In this document: piece after piece, positions 37,320-45,874 of the stretch
Layout of the letters: the number at the start of each line of letters is the position of its first letter
How positions within the stretch are numbered: the stretch's first letter is position 1
Assembly (NCBI RefSeq): GCF_014203395.1
Contig: NZ_JACHIW010000001.1
Location: 2,604,001-2,668,000 of the forward strand
DNA: 64,000 nt
DNA from: Saccharopolyspora phatthalungensis
GTDB lineage: Bacteria > Actinomycetota > Actinomycetes > Mycobacteriales > Pseudonocardiaceae
Direction of reading: 5' to 3'
Position numbers and translations under genes: made by a program
The notes under the pieces: generated by a model
What the model saw: only the letters and a program-made list of their open reading frames with translations
Database searches by the model: none
What the model was told of the DNA's origin: nothing

Positions 37320-38540
37320 ATGAGCAAGATCAAGGTCCAGGGCACCGTAGCCGAGCTCGACGGCGATGAGATGACCCGGATCATCTGGTCCTTTATCAAG
37401 GACAAGCTGATCCACCCGTATCTGGACATCAACCTCGACTACTACGACCTCGGCATCGAGCACCGAGACGCCACCGACGACCAGGTCACGGTCGACGCGG
37501 CCAACGCCATCGCCAAGCACGGCGTCGGTGTGAAATGCGCCACTATTACCCCGGACGAAGCCCGCGTGGAGGAGTTCGGCCTCAAGAAGATGTGGCGGAG
37601 CCCGAACGGGACGATCCGCAACATCCTCGGTGGCGTCATCTTCCGCGAACCGATCGTTATCTCCAACATCCCGCGCTACGTGCCGACCTGGACGAAGCCG
37701 ATCGTCATCGGCCGTCACGCGCACGGCGACCAGTACAAGGCCACCGACTTCAAGGTCCCCGGCCCCGGCACCGTCACCGTCACCTACACCCCGGACGACG
37801 GCGGCGAGCCGATCGAGTTCGAGGTCGCGAAGTTCAGTGCGGACGGCGGCGTCGCGATGGCGATGTACAACTACCGCCGCTCCATCGAGGAGTTCGCGCG
37901 CGCGTCCTTCCGCTATGGCCTGGAGCGCGGCTACCCGGTCTACATGTCGACCAAGAACACGATCCTCAAGGCCTACGACGGCATGTTCAAGGACGTGTTC
38001 CAGGAGATCTTCGACAGCGAGTACAAGGCCGAGTTCGATGCCAAGGGCATCACCTACGAGCACCGGCTGATCGACGACATGGTCGCCAGCGCCCTGAAGT
38101 GGGAGGGCGGCTACGTCTGGGCCTGCAAGAACTACGACGGTGACGTGCAGTCCGACACCGTGGCGCAGGGCTTCGGTTCGCTGGGCCTGATGACCTCGGT
38201 GCTGATGACCGCCGACGGCAAGGTGGAGGCCGAGGCCGCGCACGGCACGGTCACCCGGCACTACCGCCAGCACCAGCAGGGCAAGCCCACCTCGACCAAC
38301 CCGATCGCGTCTATCTTCGCCTGGACCCGTGGCCTGCAGCACCGCGGCAAGCTGGACTCGACCCCGGAGGTCGTCGGCTTCGCCGACACGCTGGAGAAGG
38401 TCGTCATCGAGACCGTCGAGAGCGGCAGGATGACCAAGGACCTGGCGCTGCTCGTCGGCGGTGACCAGAGCTACCAGACCACCGAGGCGTTCCTCGCGAC
38501 GCTGGACGAGAACCTGCAGAAGAAGATGGCCGACCGCTGA
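37320..38540 (+). CDS. icd: NADP-dependent isocitrate dehydrogenase (dimeric, eukaryote-like type)
   Basis: TCA-cycle enzyme of 406 residues making 2-oxoglutarate, CO2 and NADPH. The type II class marks are plain: [20 protein letters not shown] near the start, [20 protein letters not shown] for substrate binding, and [20 protein letters not shown] with the metal-binding acids. [14 protein letters not shown] is near the NADP site. ATG 37320, with AGAGGAG about 13 bases upstream. It is transcribed alone, with a terminator hairpin 16 bases after the stop. Confidence 0.96.
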   Translation: MSKIKVQGTVAELDGDEMTRIIWSFIKDKLIHPYLDINLDYYDLGIEHRDATDDQVTVDAANAIAKHGVGVKCATITPDEARVEEFGLKKMWRSPNGTIRNILGGVIFREPIVISNIPRYVPTWTKPIVIGRHAHGDQYKATDFKVPGPGTVTVTYTPDDGGEPIEFEVAKFSADGGVAMAMYNYRRSIEEFARASFRYGLERGYPVYMSTKNTILKAYDGMFKDVFQEIFDSEYKAEFDAKGITYEHRLIDDMVASALKWEGGYVWACKNYDGDVQSDTVAQGFGSLGLMTSVLMTADGKVEAEAAHGTVTRHYRQHQQGKPTSTNPIASIFAWTRGLQHRGKLDSTPEVVGFADTLEKVVIETVESGRMTKDLALLVGGDQSYQTTEAFLATLDENLQKKMADR

Positions 38541-38555
38541 TCTTCAGCCTGCCGC

Positions 38556-38586
38556 GAACGCCGCTCCCCAGGTGGGGGCGGCGTTC
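38556..38586 (+). terminator. Terminator hairpin after icd
   Basis: GAACGCCG (38556-38563) pairs with CGGCGTTC (38579-38586), extended by CTCCC with GGGGG. TTGCT follows. Confidence 0.65.
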
Positions 38587-38677
38587 TTGCTATCCAGTGT
38601 CGGCCGGAAGGGGTTCGTGGACGGGCTCCCGCCGTTCCGGGCGGGAGCAATCGTTTTCCTATTGGCACCGGCGGGAC

Positions 38678-39031
38678 TCAGCGCGCGAAGACGCAAAATT
38701 CGTTGCCTTCGGGGTCGGCGAGGACGTCCCAGTCGATTTCGGCGTCGCGAGCGCGGATCAGGGTGGCGCCCAGGCCGAGCAGTTCGTTCCGGTCGCCGAT
38801 GACGTCCAGGTGCATCCGGTTCTTGCCGTTCTTCGGCTCCGGCACCGGATTGAGCCAGATCAGTGGCCCGACGCCGGCCGGGTCGACGATCGGCACCGGC
38901 CAGTCGGCCGGGCGGTCGGTGGTGCCGGTGAGGCTGTCCCGGCGGACGTAGCCGAGCGCCCGGCACCACCAGTCCGCCTGCGCTTGGTGGTCGAGCACGT
39001 CCAGCGCGAGGTCTTTGAATCGTGCGGCCAT
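38678..39031 (-). CDS. VOC family protein
   Basis: Protein of 117 residues of the glyoxalase-like domain. LALDVLDHQAQADWWCRALG opens the first half; GKNRMHLDVIGDRNELLGLG and VLADPEGNEFCVFAR close the second. The DPEGNEFC ending is typical of actinobacterial VOC members. ATG 39031. Convergent with icd. Substrate unknown. Confidence 0.82.
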   Translation of the reverse strand: MAARFKDLALDVLDHQAQADWWCRALGYVRRDSLTGTTDRPADWPVPIVDPAGVGPLIWLNPVPEPKNGKNRMHLDVIGDRNELLGLGATLIRARDAEIDWDVLADPEGNEFCVFAR

Positions 39032-39184
39032 GTGACCGATTCAACATGGCTACCGCGCGCACCTGAACGCCGGGCGGGCGACCCCCGGCGCGTTGAACCG
39101 GGCGCGCCGACGGGTGCCTCGGGTTCCGCCTGCCCGGCCCAGGCCGTTATAGCTGGGTTGGCGTGACTGACCAGGAGGTATGCC

Positions 39185-39493
39185 ATGTTCCCGCTGCCCC
39201 GTCCGTTGTTGCTCCTCGGCGCCGGTGCCATCGGCGCGATCTACCTGATCGGGGCCGGCCAGCCAGGGAGTAGTCCCGGCGAGACCAAGCCGTGCATCTT
39301 CCGGGTCACGGCCGACATCCTCAACGTCCGCTCCGGCCCCAGTTTCGGGGCGGGCCGGGTGGACTCGCTCGACCACGGTGCGCAGGTGATCGGCACGCCC
39401 TACGTGGTCGGTGGCTTCCGCGATCTCGGCAACGCCCGTTGGGCGGCCGCCGAATTCCTTGCCCCGGCGCCGGGCAGCATTTGTGATCCCTGA
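39185..39493 (+). CDS. Exported or anchored SH3b-domain protein
   Basis: Protein of 102 residues: a hydrophobic N-terminus LLLLGAGAIGAIYLIGAG (signal or anchor), then a bacterial SH3 domain with ILNVRSGPSFGAGRVDSLDH and ARWAAAEFLAP. Such domains usually bind cell-wall peptides. ATG 39185 has AGGAGG at 39173-39178. A second small gene follows 65 bases later. Confidence 0.75.
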   Translation: MFPLPRPLLLLGAGAIGAIYLIGAGQPGSSPGETKPCIFRVTADILNVRSGPSFGAGRVDSLDHGAQVIGTPYVVGGFRDLGNARWAAAEFLAPAPGSICDP

Positions 39494-39558
39494 CGGAACC
39501 GGCGGCGGCCGCGCATCGTCGCACTCCTGACAGGTATTCGCGCGAACGGGGAGAGCCG

Positions 39559-39759
39559 ATGCCGTATCGGTACAAGGTCGTGGAGCTCCGGGAGAAGTGG
39601 CTCGGCGGCAAAATGTCCGGAGACAGTCTGGAACGGGTTCTCAATGATCACGCCGCCCAGGGCTGGCAGCTGAAGGCGATCACCGGGGCCGACGTCAAGG
39701 GCCGGCTCGGGCCGGGTGCTGTCGAAGGGCTCCTGGTCACCTTCGAGCGCCAGGTGTGA
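39559..39759 (+). CDS. DUF4177 small protein
   Basis: Protein of 66 residues with the DUF4177 pattern: MPYRYKVVELREKW, a helix LERVLNDHAAQGWQLKAIT, and the final strand EGLLVTFERQV. Function unknown. ATG 39559 follows GGGGAGAG. It lies just before tRNA-Val. Confidence 0.8.
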   Translation: MPYRYKVVELREKWLGGKMSGDSLERVLNDHAAQGWQLKAITGADVKGRLGPGAVEGLLVTFERQV

Positions 39760-39828
39760 AACAGGGGTGGTGCTCGGCCGCGGCAGGGGCTTGGCTAAGC
39801 TGATGCCCGTACGCGGCCGAGCCGCTCA

Positions 39829-39900
39829 GCGCGATTAGCTCAGTGGGAGAGCGCTACCTTGACACGGTAGAGGTCACTGGTTCAATCCCAGTATCGCGCA
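39829..39900 (+). tRNA. tRNA-Val (anticodon GAC)
   Basis: A full cloverleaf is readable. The acceptor GCGCGAT (39829-39835) pairs with ATCGCGC (39893-39899). The D arm begins GCTC, the anticodon stem is CTACC/GGTAG with loop TTGACAC and anticodon GAC at 39861-39863. The T arm is ACTGG-TTCAATC-CCAGT, and the discriminator base is A. CCA is not encoded. Confidence 0.95.
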
Positions 39901-39918
39901 CTGGAAGATGCTCAGCTC

Positions 39919-39952
39919 AGAGCCCCTGCCGACGATCATCGGTAGGGGCTCT
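39919..39952 (+). terminator. Terminator hairpin after tRNA-Val
   Basis: AGAGCCCCTGCCGA (39919-39932) pairs with 39939-39952, one G-U pair. It lies 18 bases past the tRNA. Confidence 0.7.
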
Positions 39953-40632
39953 GCTGTTCCGCTTTGACGCAGAGGCGTTGGAGTCGGCGCTGAACGGCGG
40001 ACTGGGCGGAGGCGGCCGAGACGAGCGGCACGACGCCTGCACCACGCACGGCACCGCGCGGACGAGCCGGTAACGGCCCAGAGTCCACTGTAGACCGAAA
40101 AGGGGACGACGCCGGTCCTATCGGCATCCCCGCCCTCGTCCCAGAGGCAATGCGGATCTTGCCACTTTGGTCCAGACCAGGTGTCGCGATCTGTGGCTAT
40201 TCCGGCCCAGTTGGCGGCCGTTCCGACCGCGGCGATCCGCCGGGAAGGCAATGTCCGGAAACCGTCCACTGTCTACCCGAGCCGCAACATTTCCGGAACT
40301 GTGGCGGCTACTCGGCGTCCCGCAGTAGGGCGCCAGCTTGGGGCCGGACGGACCTGGGTCGCCGTCCGAAGGCTGCGTTTTCCCAGGCCCGGCGCGGTCC
40401 CCGCATCCGTTACCGGCGTCGGTACTGCGGGTCGACCGCCCGAGCGGGCGCTCGGAAATAATAGGAATTCGATCAAGAACTGTCCACTGAGGAATACATT
40501 TGAGCCAAAGGGTGCCACTCTTTGCGGTGACATAATGGGCTTTTTTCCGGCGGTGCTGGTAGAGATCTTATTCGGCGGTCGAAAAATCGATTGCCATTCT
40601 TTTCTCCGAAAAGATCTTGTGGAGGGGTAGTC
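39953..40632. other. Gene-free span at start of the accessory region
   Basis: About 680 bases with no supportable gene. The right end becomes AT-rich (TTTTTTCC, GAAAAATCG) and should hold the promoter for the next exported protein. No repeated tRNA 3' end or integrase was seen. Confidence 0.4.
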
Positions 40633-41145
40633 ATGATGCGTGCTCGCTGGATGTTGGGCGCTCTCGGTGCTCTGGCGCTTGCCCTCGTTCCTGCGGCTCA
40701 GGCCGCTTCGGCTCCTGCTGACGCGGGGTTCGAAACGGAGATCACCAGCTCGGCCGACGGATCCCGCTGGGCCGTCTTCGGCGACCCGGTGATCAAGACC
40801 GTTCCGTTCGGTGCGTTCGGCGCCACCGAAAAGTGGATCATCGCCCGCCAGTACGACGGCAGCGTGACCATCCGGAACAAGCGAACGAACCAGTGCGCGG
40901 AAGCCAACATGTGGTCCGCCCGAAGTGTTTTCGTCGCGCCTTGCGCGTACGGAAAGCAAGACCAGCGGTGGATTCTTGAGTGGCGCCCGGCTGGTGTCTC
41001 CATCGCCCCGCTGATCGCCAAGGACATGACCGTGTCCGTCCGCGACCTGCACCACCCGATGGGCAGTTGGCTGACCCTCGAATCGCGCGGATTCGGGCAG
41101 ACCGACAGCGTGAGCACAGGAAGCGTCTTCCGGCTCAACGGATGA
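40633..41145 (+). CDS. Exported protein, possibly ricin-type lectin-like
   Basis: Secreted protein of 170 residues. The signal peptide MMRARWMLGALGALALALVP ends near AQAAS. The mature chain has two cysteines in NKRTNQCAEANMW and VFVAPCAYGKQDQRWILEW, which recalls one lobe of a ricin-B beta-trefoil (Q-x-W end), but there is only about one clear repeat. ATG 40633 or 40636, preceded by GTGGAGGGG. First of several exported proteins in this region. Confidence 0.7.
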   Translation: MMRARWMLGALGALALALVPAAQAASAPADAGFETEITSSADGSRWAVFGDPVIKTVPFGAFGATEKWIIARQYDGSVTIRNKRTNQCAEANMWSARSVFVAPCAYGKQDQRWILEWRPAGVSIAPLIAKDMTVSVRDLHHPMGSWLTLESRGFGQTDSVSTGSVFRLNG

Positions 41146-41189
41146 GTTGACCGGGGCGCCGACTGGGCCCCTAACACGGTATGAATATG

Positions 41190-41227
41190 AAGCCCGCTGA
41201 TCCGGCACCCGTCGGGTCAGCGGGCTT
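41190..41227 (+). terminator. Hairpin after the exported protein gene
   Basis: AAGCCCGCTGA (41190-41200) pairs with TCAGCGGGCTT (41217-41227). No T-tract follows. The rest of 41146-41463 is intergenic with the next promoter. Confidence 0.6.
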
Positions 41228-41463
41228 CGTCATCTCGGACGAGTGGACACTGTGGACATGCGATTGCCCTGTCGCCCAACGGTGATCACTACTTGGGGTG
41301 ATCACGGCGGTATCGGCATGGCAGGGAATGTCTTGGCGACGGTAGGTTTCTGTTGCCCCGCTCGGGGTTGTGGATCCAGGAAACCCGATGGTGATTTGCA
41401 ATTGCGGATCATCGCGGGACATCGGACCGCACATCAATGTTGGTCTACGAAGGGAATCGGTTG

Positions 41464-41766
41464 ATGCGTACCGCGAAGCGCGTGCTCGCTGCGGCTGCTG
41501 TGGGGCTGCCGGTGCTGCTGGGGACGGCAGGCACGGCGCTGGCCGCCGATGGGCATCCGACGAAGCTACCGAAGGCTTCCAAGATCACCAAGCAGGTCCA
41601 GGACCAGGCCGAGCATAACCACACGGTGCAGAACAACATCAACGTCTCGCCTGTCACCCAGGTCAGCACTGGCGGCAAGGGCGAGCAGGCGGCGATGACC
41701 TGGACCCAGCAGAACAACTACAACGGCACCGAGCAGACCGAGGGGGAGATGCTGGTCGACGACTAG
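41464..41766 (+). CDS. Small exported Gln/Asn-rich protein A
   Basis: Secreted protein of 100 residues. The signal begins MRTAKRVLAAAAVGLPVLLG and ends near ALA-ADG. The mature part is polar and rich in Gln and Asn: TVQNNINVSPVTQVSTGGKG, then EQAAMTWTQQNNYNGTEQTE. It has no cysteine. A paralogue on the opposite strand (41915-42220) shares the signal, the GKG-Q-A-x2-W core and the QTE ending. Gln/Asn-rich exported repeats recall rodlins or curli-like subunits, but this is only a resemblance. ATG 41464 chosen; an upstream ATG adds nine residues before the signal. Confidence 0.68.
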   Translation: MRTAKRVLAAAAVGLPVLLGTAGTALAADGHPTKLPKASKITKQVQDQAEHNHTVQNNINVSPVTQVSTGGKGEQAAMTWTQQNNYNGTEQTEGEMLVDD

Positions 41767-41833
41767 GTCGACGCATCGGCCCCGACGTGGCAGTGCATCA
41801 CACGCCAGGGCGGAACGAAACGAAGCTGAAAAT

Positions 41834-41869
41834 GGCTTGGCCCGGCGAGAGGGATCGCCGGGCCAAGCC
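41834..41869. terminator. Bidirectional terminator between paralogues A and B
   Basis: A perfect 15-bp stem, 41834-41848 (GGCTTGGCCCGGCGA) with 41855-41869. On the minus strand the stem is followed by ATTTTC, on the plus strand by TTATT. Confidence 0.75.
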
Positions 41870-41914
41870 TTATTCATGATGTCATCGAGCCGAGGGCGGC
41901 CGGGGCCGCCGCCG

Positions 41915-42220
41915 TCAGTCTTCCTGCTCCTGCCAGGCCGCTTCGGTCTGGTCGATGTCGGCGTCGTTGTCCTGCTTGTTCCAGCTCACCGCGTTCTGGT
42001 CGCCCTTGCCAACGTTGAACAGGTACTGGACAGGCTTGTTCTCGTTGCTCTGCTTGATGCTGGCGTCCTCGTCCTGCTTGATGTCCTGGTCCTGCACCTC
42101 TTTGTGGGCCTTCTTGCCGTGTTCCCCGTGCCCGCCGTCGGCCAGCGCCATTCCCGGGGCGCCGAGCACGAGGGGAAGCCCGAGAGCAGTTGCAGCGATG
42201 ACGCGCTTGGCAGAGAGCAT
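41915..42220 (-). CDS. Small exported Gln/Asn-rich protein B
   Basis: Secreted protein of 101 residues, paralogue of protein A in tail-to-tail array. The signal is MLSAKRVIAATALGLPLVLG, ending near ALA-DGG. The mature part is more acidic: EVQDQDIKQDEDASIKQSNE, then FNVGKGDQNAVSWNKQDND and DIDQTEAAWQEQED. The core GKG-x-Q-x-A-x2-W and DxxQTE matches protein A. ATG 42220 has AAGGGGA upstream. Function unknown. Confidence 0.68.
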   Translation of the reverse strand: MLSAKRVIAATALGLPLVLGAPGMALADGGHGEHGKKAHKEVQDQDIKQDEDASIKQSNENKPVQYLFNVGKGDQNAVSWNKQDNDADIDQTEAAWQEQED

Positions 42221-42935
42221 AACTAAAATCCCCTTCTTACTGAATTTCATGGATGACGCCGTAAGGAATCCCCTGCCGACTCTTGGTCGAGGCAGAACCG
42301 GCAAAGGATTCCCTCGGGATTTGAAACCCCGCCGCAGCGGGACCTCCTAGAACATAGCGCGGCCAGATAGTCGTGCAAGTCGAGATTTTCGCCGCTCACC
42401 TCATCTGATGATCTCTAGCCGAATTTTCTCGACGCGGGACACCAGGGGTTGATCTCCGTTGAGGACAAACTGCTTCGTTGCGCGAATATCGGCGGTGCGC
42501 CGGCAGCGAGATGATCACGCGATCGGAAAGCCGTGCCCGATTGGGGTTGTTTCATGATCACGCTCTGTCCCATGACGTGCTCGTGTCTTCAAGTTGCGGA
42601 CCTAATCCGCAGCCGTCCGGCTCTGGAAAACTCGATTAGTGGACAAATCGATGTGAACTTCCGTCGCCTATTTCCGGGCGTGGCACACTCGCGGGGCAAT
42701 AAGGGCTACCCGGTGTCGTCGATCGATGTGGGCTGTCGCCAAGTCGAATCGTTGTCGGACCGTGCGGTCGGCCCATCCAGGGAAGGGATCGGGATCCGGC
42801 GGTGGCGGGCCGTAGCGATTACCGATTCGAGGGAACCCGATCAGTGATCGTTTCCGGCTCGCGCGGAGAGATCGTTCTGGGTGCGGTAAGGAAGACAAGG
42901 GTTTCTTTTCCGGTCAGGACGGAGGATGACGTGAA
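42221..42935. other. Long intergenic span between exported-protein genes
   Basis: These 715 bases separate divergent genes. A 104-codon frame at 42533 has no ribosome site, no family and poor codon pattern, so it is not called. The span must hold promoters for protein B and for the inhibitor gene. Confidence 0.4.
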
Positions 42936-43337
42936 ATGACCGATACTCGGTTTCCCGGCCGCGCCGTGGTCAGCATTGCGTTCGCTGCGGCGGTGCTGGT
43001 TCCAGGGGCCGCTTCGGCTGAGTCCGGCAATGACGAGGGGCAGACCACATTCAAACTCACGGTGACGGAACTTCATGAATCCCGAACTGTCACGCTGAAT
43101 TGCTACCCGGCGAGTGGAAACCATCCGCGAGCCGCCTCCGCATGCGACGAGTTGCTGCAGGCCGACGGGAAGTTCGAGCAGTTGGGCTCGGGGCAGCCGA
43201 AGACCTGCACCAAGGAGAGCCGGAAGGTGAGCGCGTCCGCGGAAGGCACCTGGCGCGGCCAAGAGGTCGGCTACCAGGTGACGTTGGCCAACCCCTGCGC
43301 GCTGAAAGCCGCGACCGGTTCCGTGTTCGACTTCTGA
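42936..43337 (+). CDS. Subtilisin inhibitor-like (SSI/I16 family) exported protein
   Basis: Secreted protein of 133 residues. The signal VVSIAFAAAVLVPGAASA is cleaved near residue 28. The SSI framework is clear: VTLNCYPASGNHPRAASACD, then QPKTCTKESRKVSASAEGTW, RGQEVGYQVTLANPCAL and SVFDF. Four cysteines match the two SSI disulfides. By aligning to the classical CPMVYDPV reactive loop, P1 would be Lys in CTKESRKV, predicting trypsin-like targets. SSI proteins restrain extracellular proteases during mycelial development. ATG 42936 with GGAGG ten bases upstream. Confidence 0.82.
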   Translation: MTDTRFPGRAVVSIAFAAAVLVPGAASAESGNDEGQTTFKLTVTELHESRTVTLNCYPASGNHPRAASACDELLQADGKFEQLGSGQPKTCTKESRKVSASAEGTWRGQEVGYQVTLANPCALKAATGSVFDF

Positions 43338-43548
43338 GCGCACGAGCTACCAATTGCCGCCCGGACTGGATCCGGCCGGCGCGTTCGTGGCGTCGTCGTG
43401 GCCCCTCACGGATTGCCGAAAGGCAAGGAGTGCAGCGTAAAAGTCGCCGCCCGTGGTCCTTCTAGCGCACGCCACGAGGTGGAACCAAGGTGGGATCGTA
43501 CGTTGGAGGGCGTGACTCTGGCCCTTCGATCTGCCTGCGTCGCACTCG

Positions 43549-43587
43549 CGGTGGCTTCACCGGTTTTCGGTGAAGCCACCGGTTTTT
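43549..43587 (+). terminator. Strong intrinsic terminator
   Basis: CGGTGGCTTCACCG (43549-43562) pairs exactly with 43568-43581 around GTTTT, then GTTTTTC. It lies 211 bases after the inhibitor gene, with no other plus-strand gene visible between. Confidence 0.8.
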
Positions 43588-43630
43588 CCTGCGGTCTCGG
43601 CGCGCTGAGAGAAGGCGTGCCGACGCGAAA

Positions 43631-43667
43631 ACGGCGGGGAGCGGGATCCTTTCCCGCTTCCCGCCGT
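43631..43667 (-). terminator. Intrinsic terminator of the 43691-44107 gene
   Basis: The 16-bp stem 43631-43646 with 43652-43667 (one G-U) is followed on the minus strand by TTTTCG. It begins 24 bases past the gene end. Confidence 0.75.
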
Positions 43668-43690
43668 GGTTTATGCGCGCCCGATTCGGG

Positions 43691-44107
43691 TCAGCAGCGT
43701 CCCGCGACCATCCGGTCGACAAGGACGGTCGGGCCGGTGGTCACCACGAGCCGAGAGCTCTTGCCGCCGTCGATGGTGACGCTGTTAATGGACTGCCCGC
43801 CGCCGCTGACCGAACCGCTCGCCCGCTGCTTTCCGTCCACTGTGACCGAGTACGAGACCCGCTGGCCGTCAGCACTCCGGAAAGTCATGGGCACCATTGC
43901 CGCCGGAGCGCCGTTATCCGCTTTGTCCGCCAAGGATTTCGGCAACCCAATCCTGGATAGCAGGTCGGCGCTAGTGTGACACTCGACCTTGCCCATCTCG
44001 ACGTGCAGCGGCGGTCCGGCCCAGGCAGTTGCTGCGACCACCGAAGCGCTGACGGTCAGCGTCCCCAGCGCGGCTAGGACGACCGCTGCCTCGCGGCGAA
44101 TTCCCAT
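43691..44107 (-). CDS. Exported protein of unknown function
   Basis: Secreted protein of 138 residues. A signal peptide (VVLAALGTLTVSASVVAATA) ends near AWA-GPP. The mature chain looks all-beta: MVPMTFRSADGQRVSYSVTV, GSVSGGGQSINSVTIDGG. Two cysteines, one in VECHTS and one as the final residue GRC, could form a disulfide joining the two ends. ATG 44107 has CAGGAGG at ideal distance. No family recognised. Confidence 0.7.
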   Translation of the reverse strand: MGIRREAAVVLAALGTLTVSASVVAATAWAGPPLHVEMGKVECHTSADLLSRIGLPKSLADKADNGAPAAMVPMTFRSADGQRVSYSVTVDGKQRASGSVSGGGQSINSVTIDGGKSSRLVVTTGPTVLVDRMVAGRC

Positions 44108-44592
44108 GACATCCTCCTGAAACGACAATCGGGGCGGGAGCAGTTACGAAGGCTAGGGCCGACTCGTGTGGCGTGCTCGCGGTGCGCATGTTCTTGGCCC
44201 CAACGAGCGACCCGTGCCGACTACCGGGCCGCGACGGTCACGAGCTCAACTAGTGCAAGTGCCTTGTCTTCAACAACTTTCGGTTTGATTGTTCTTGATC
44301 ATTTTGTGATCGTGATCGTGTTATCCTACTTCTTGATCTTTTTTGGCGATGCCGGATCTGCTTCATCTGATCAGTTGAGTTGCGGGGTTCGGAATCCCGT
44401 CGGCCAGACGACGCTGCGTAATCTTGAATCCGCAAGAGTGGCTGATGATTCTCTTTGGTGTGGCTCGACATGCCGGAACCCCCGGATCAATGGCACGGTT
44501 TCTCTTGCCGGTCGGCGCACCCCCAAATCCCCGGAACTCCGGGAACTCAACATGCCGACCCGGCATTGTCCAACATGGATGGGAGTTAAGTA
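44108..44592. promoter_or_regulatory. AT-rich divergent intergenic region
   Basis: These 485 bases hold no gene. Around 44270-44345 it is unusually AT-rich for this genome, with repeated TGATC (TTGATCATTTTGTGATCGTG). It probably carries the promoter of the Gly-rich exported protein at 44593. Confidence 0.4.
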
Positions 44593-44889
44593 ATGCGCAC
44601 TTCGATTCGCCTCCTGGGTGTTACCGCTGCGGCGGCTGCGATGCTGGCCATGGGTTCCCCGGCCTTCGCTGGCGGCCACGGGAAGGGGAAAGAGAAGGAC
44701 GACCACTCGATCACTGCTGCTGAGGCTACCGGTGGCCACGGCAAGGGCGGCAACGGCGGCATCGGCGTGAACGTTCTCTGCGGCATCGGTGTCGGCATCC
44801 TCGGCAAGGGCGAGGGGTCCTGCTCGGCCGGCAACGGCGGCAACGGTGTCGGCGGTGACGCCGAGGCGACCGCATACGACGAGGACTGA
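44593..44889 (+). CDS. Small Gly-rich two-cysteine exported protein 1 (chaplin-like)
   Basis: Secreted protein of 98 residues. The signal MRTSIRLLGVTAAAAAMLAM ends near AFA-GGH. The mature part has GGHGKGGNGGIGVNVLC, a 13-residue hydrophobic loop GIGVGILGKGEGS, then CSAGNGGNGVGGDAEA. This VNV-C-hydrophobic-C-GN order recalls chaplins, the amyloid surface proteins of Streptomyces, but the loop is shorter. ATG 44593 follows GGGAG. First of four relatives within 2 kb. Confidence 0.68.
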   Translation: MRTSIRLLGVTAAAAAMLAMGSPAFAGGHGKGKEKDDHSITAAEATGGHGKGGNGGIGVNVLCGIGVGILGKGEGSCSAGNGGNGVGGDAEATAYDED

Positions 44890-44928
44890 CGGTCGATTTG
44901 GGCCACTGTTGAGCGAACGTCCTGTTAG

Positions 44929-44964
44929 GAGCGTGCCGACCGGTGCACACCGGTCGGCACGCTC
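44929..44964 (+). terminator. Intrinsic terminator of exported protein 1
   Basis: A perfect 17-bp stem, 44929-44945 (GAGCGTGCCGACCGGTG) with 44948-44964, then TTTGTTTG. Confidence 0.85.
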
Positions 44965-45153
44965 TTTGTTTGTGCGCACACCGGTCGGTGTCGCACCTCC
45001 GGGTGACTGATCGGCGGGTCTGCATGTCGCTCAGGACAATTTGCCGTCTCCGGTGAAAGGGTCCACGCGTTGATTTCGGCACCGCCGAAACCCGTCTCCG
45101 GGACCGGGGAGGGGGCCTCAACAGTGTGGTAACCATCCGGATAGGAGTCTGTA

Positions 45154-45474
45154 GTGCGCAGGTCTGTTCGTGCTGTGTTCGCCGGGACCGCTGCCTTCGG
45201 GTTGCTCGCGATAGGCGCATCGCCAGCGCTGGCCGCGAAGGGCGAAAAGAGTTCTGATGACGACTCTACGGTGACCGCCGCCGCCGAAGGCGGCAAGGGC
45301 GGCAAAGGCGGCCATGGTGGCTTCGGGGTGAACGTGTGCCCGTCCGTCGCGTTGCTCGCTCCGGCGAAGGCCCGCTGCGACGGCGGCAACGGCGGCAACG
45401 CCAACGGTGGCGACGCGGAGGCATACGCGGAGGACGACAGCAAGGACCGGAAGTACAGCAAGGACGACGACTGA
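45154..45474 (+). CDS. Small Gly-rich two-cysteine exported protein 2
   Basis: Secreted protein of 106 residues. The signal RAVFAGTAAFGLLAIGASPA ends near ALA-AKG. The mature part is EGGKGGKGGHGGFGVNVC, a 12-residue hydrophobic loop (PSVALLAPAKAR), CDGGNGGNANGGDAEA and an acidic-lysine tail. It is very close to protein 4 (46331-46648) on the opposite strand. Start GTG 45154. Confidence 0.7.
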   Translation: MRRSVRAVFAGTAAFGLLAIGASPALAAKGEKSSDDDSTVTAAAEGGKGGKGGHGGFGVNVCPSVALLAPAKARCDGGNGGNANGGDAEAYAEDDSKDRKYSKDDD

Positions 45475-45500
45475 TCCCGGAGATCTTCGGGATCTAGAGC

Positions 45501-45545
45501 CGCGAAATCCGTGCCGGCCTCTCGTGTGGAGGCCGGCACTTCGCG
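45501..45545 (+). terminator. Terminator hairpin of exported protein 2
   Basis: GTGCCGGCCTC (45511-45521) pairs with 45529-45539. An outer CGCGAA (45501-45506) pairs with TTCGCG (45540-45545). No other feature is seen in 45546-45812. Confidence 0.75.
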
Positions 45546-45812
45546 TACGCGATTCGGACTGGTGGCGAGCAGGCCACGTCCGAGGAAATCCCGTGGCCTG
45601 CCCGCCTTTTGAGGGTAGCTCCGTCGATACGGCGCCTCCGGATGAACCGGCGAAAGCACCCAGATCGTGCGACGACAAGCACCTGTCGGTTGAGAAGTCC
45701 ATAGTGGACAGATTATGGCGAAGAGGCCTGCCGCAGGGAGGAAGGTCCCGATTCCAGGCAATATCGGGAATCACCTCTGCTCACGCCATCCCTGGCAGTC
45801 ACAAGAGAAAAA

Positions 45813-45840
45813 GTGTCGGCCTCCGTGCGGAGACCGACAC
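45813..45840 (-). terminator. Intrinsic terminator of exported protein 3
   Basis: 13-bp stem (45813-45825 with 45828-45840, one G-U on the minus strand), followed on that strand by TTTTTCTCTT. Confidence 0.8.
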
Positions 45841-45874
45841 ATTCACCAGGTGTGTCGCGAAGAGTTCTCGGACG

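Noticed and set aside
39829..40632. tRNA-Val as an integration site
   Set aside because: No integrase, excisionase or repeated tRNA 3' end was found downstream, so no attachment site is claimed.
42533..42847. A 104-codon frame in the gap between exported-protein genes
   Set aside because: No ribosome site, no signal peptide, no family and unconvincing codon pattern.
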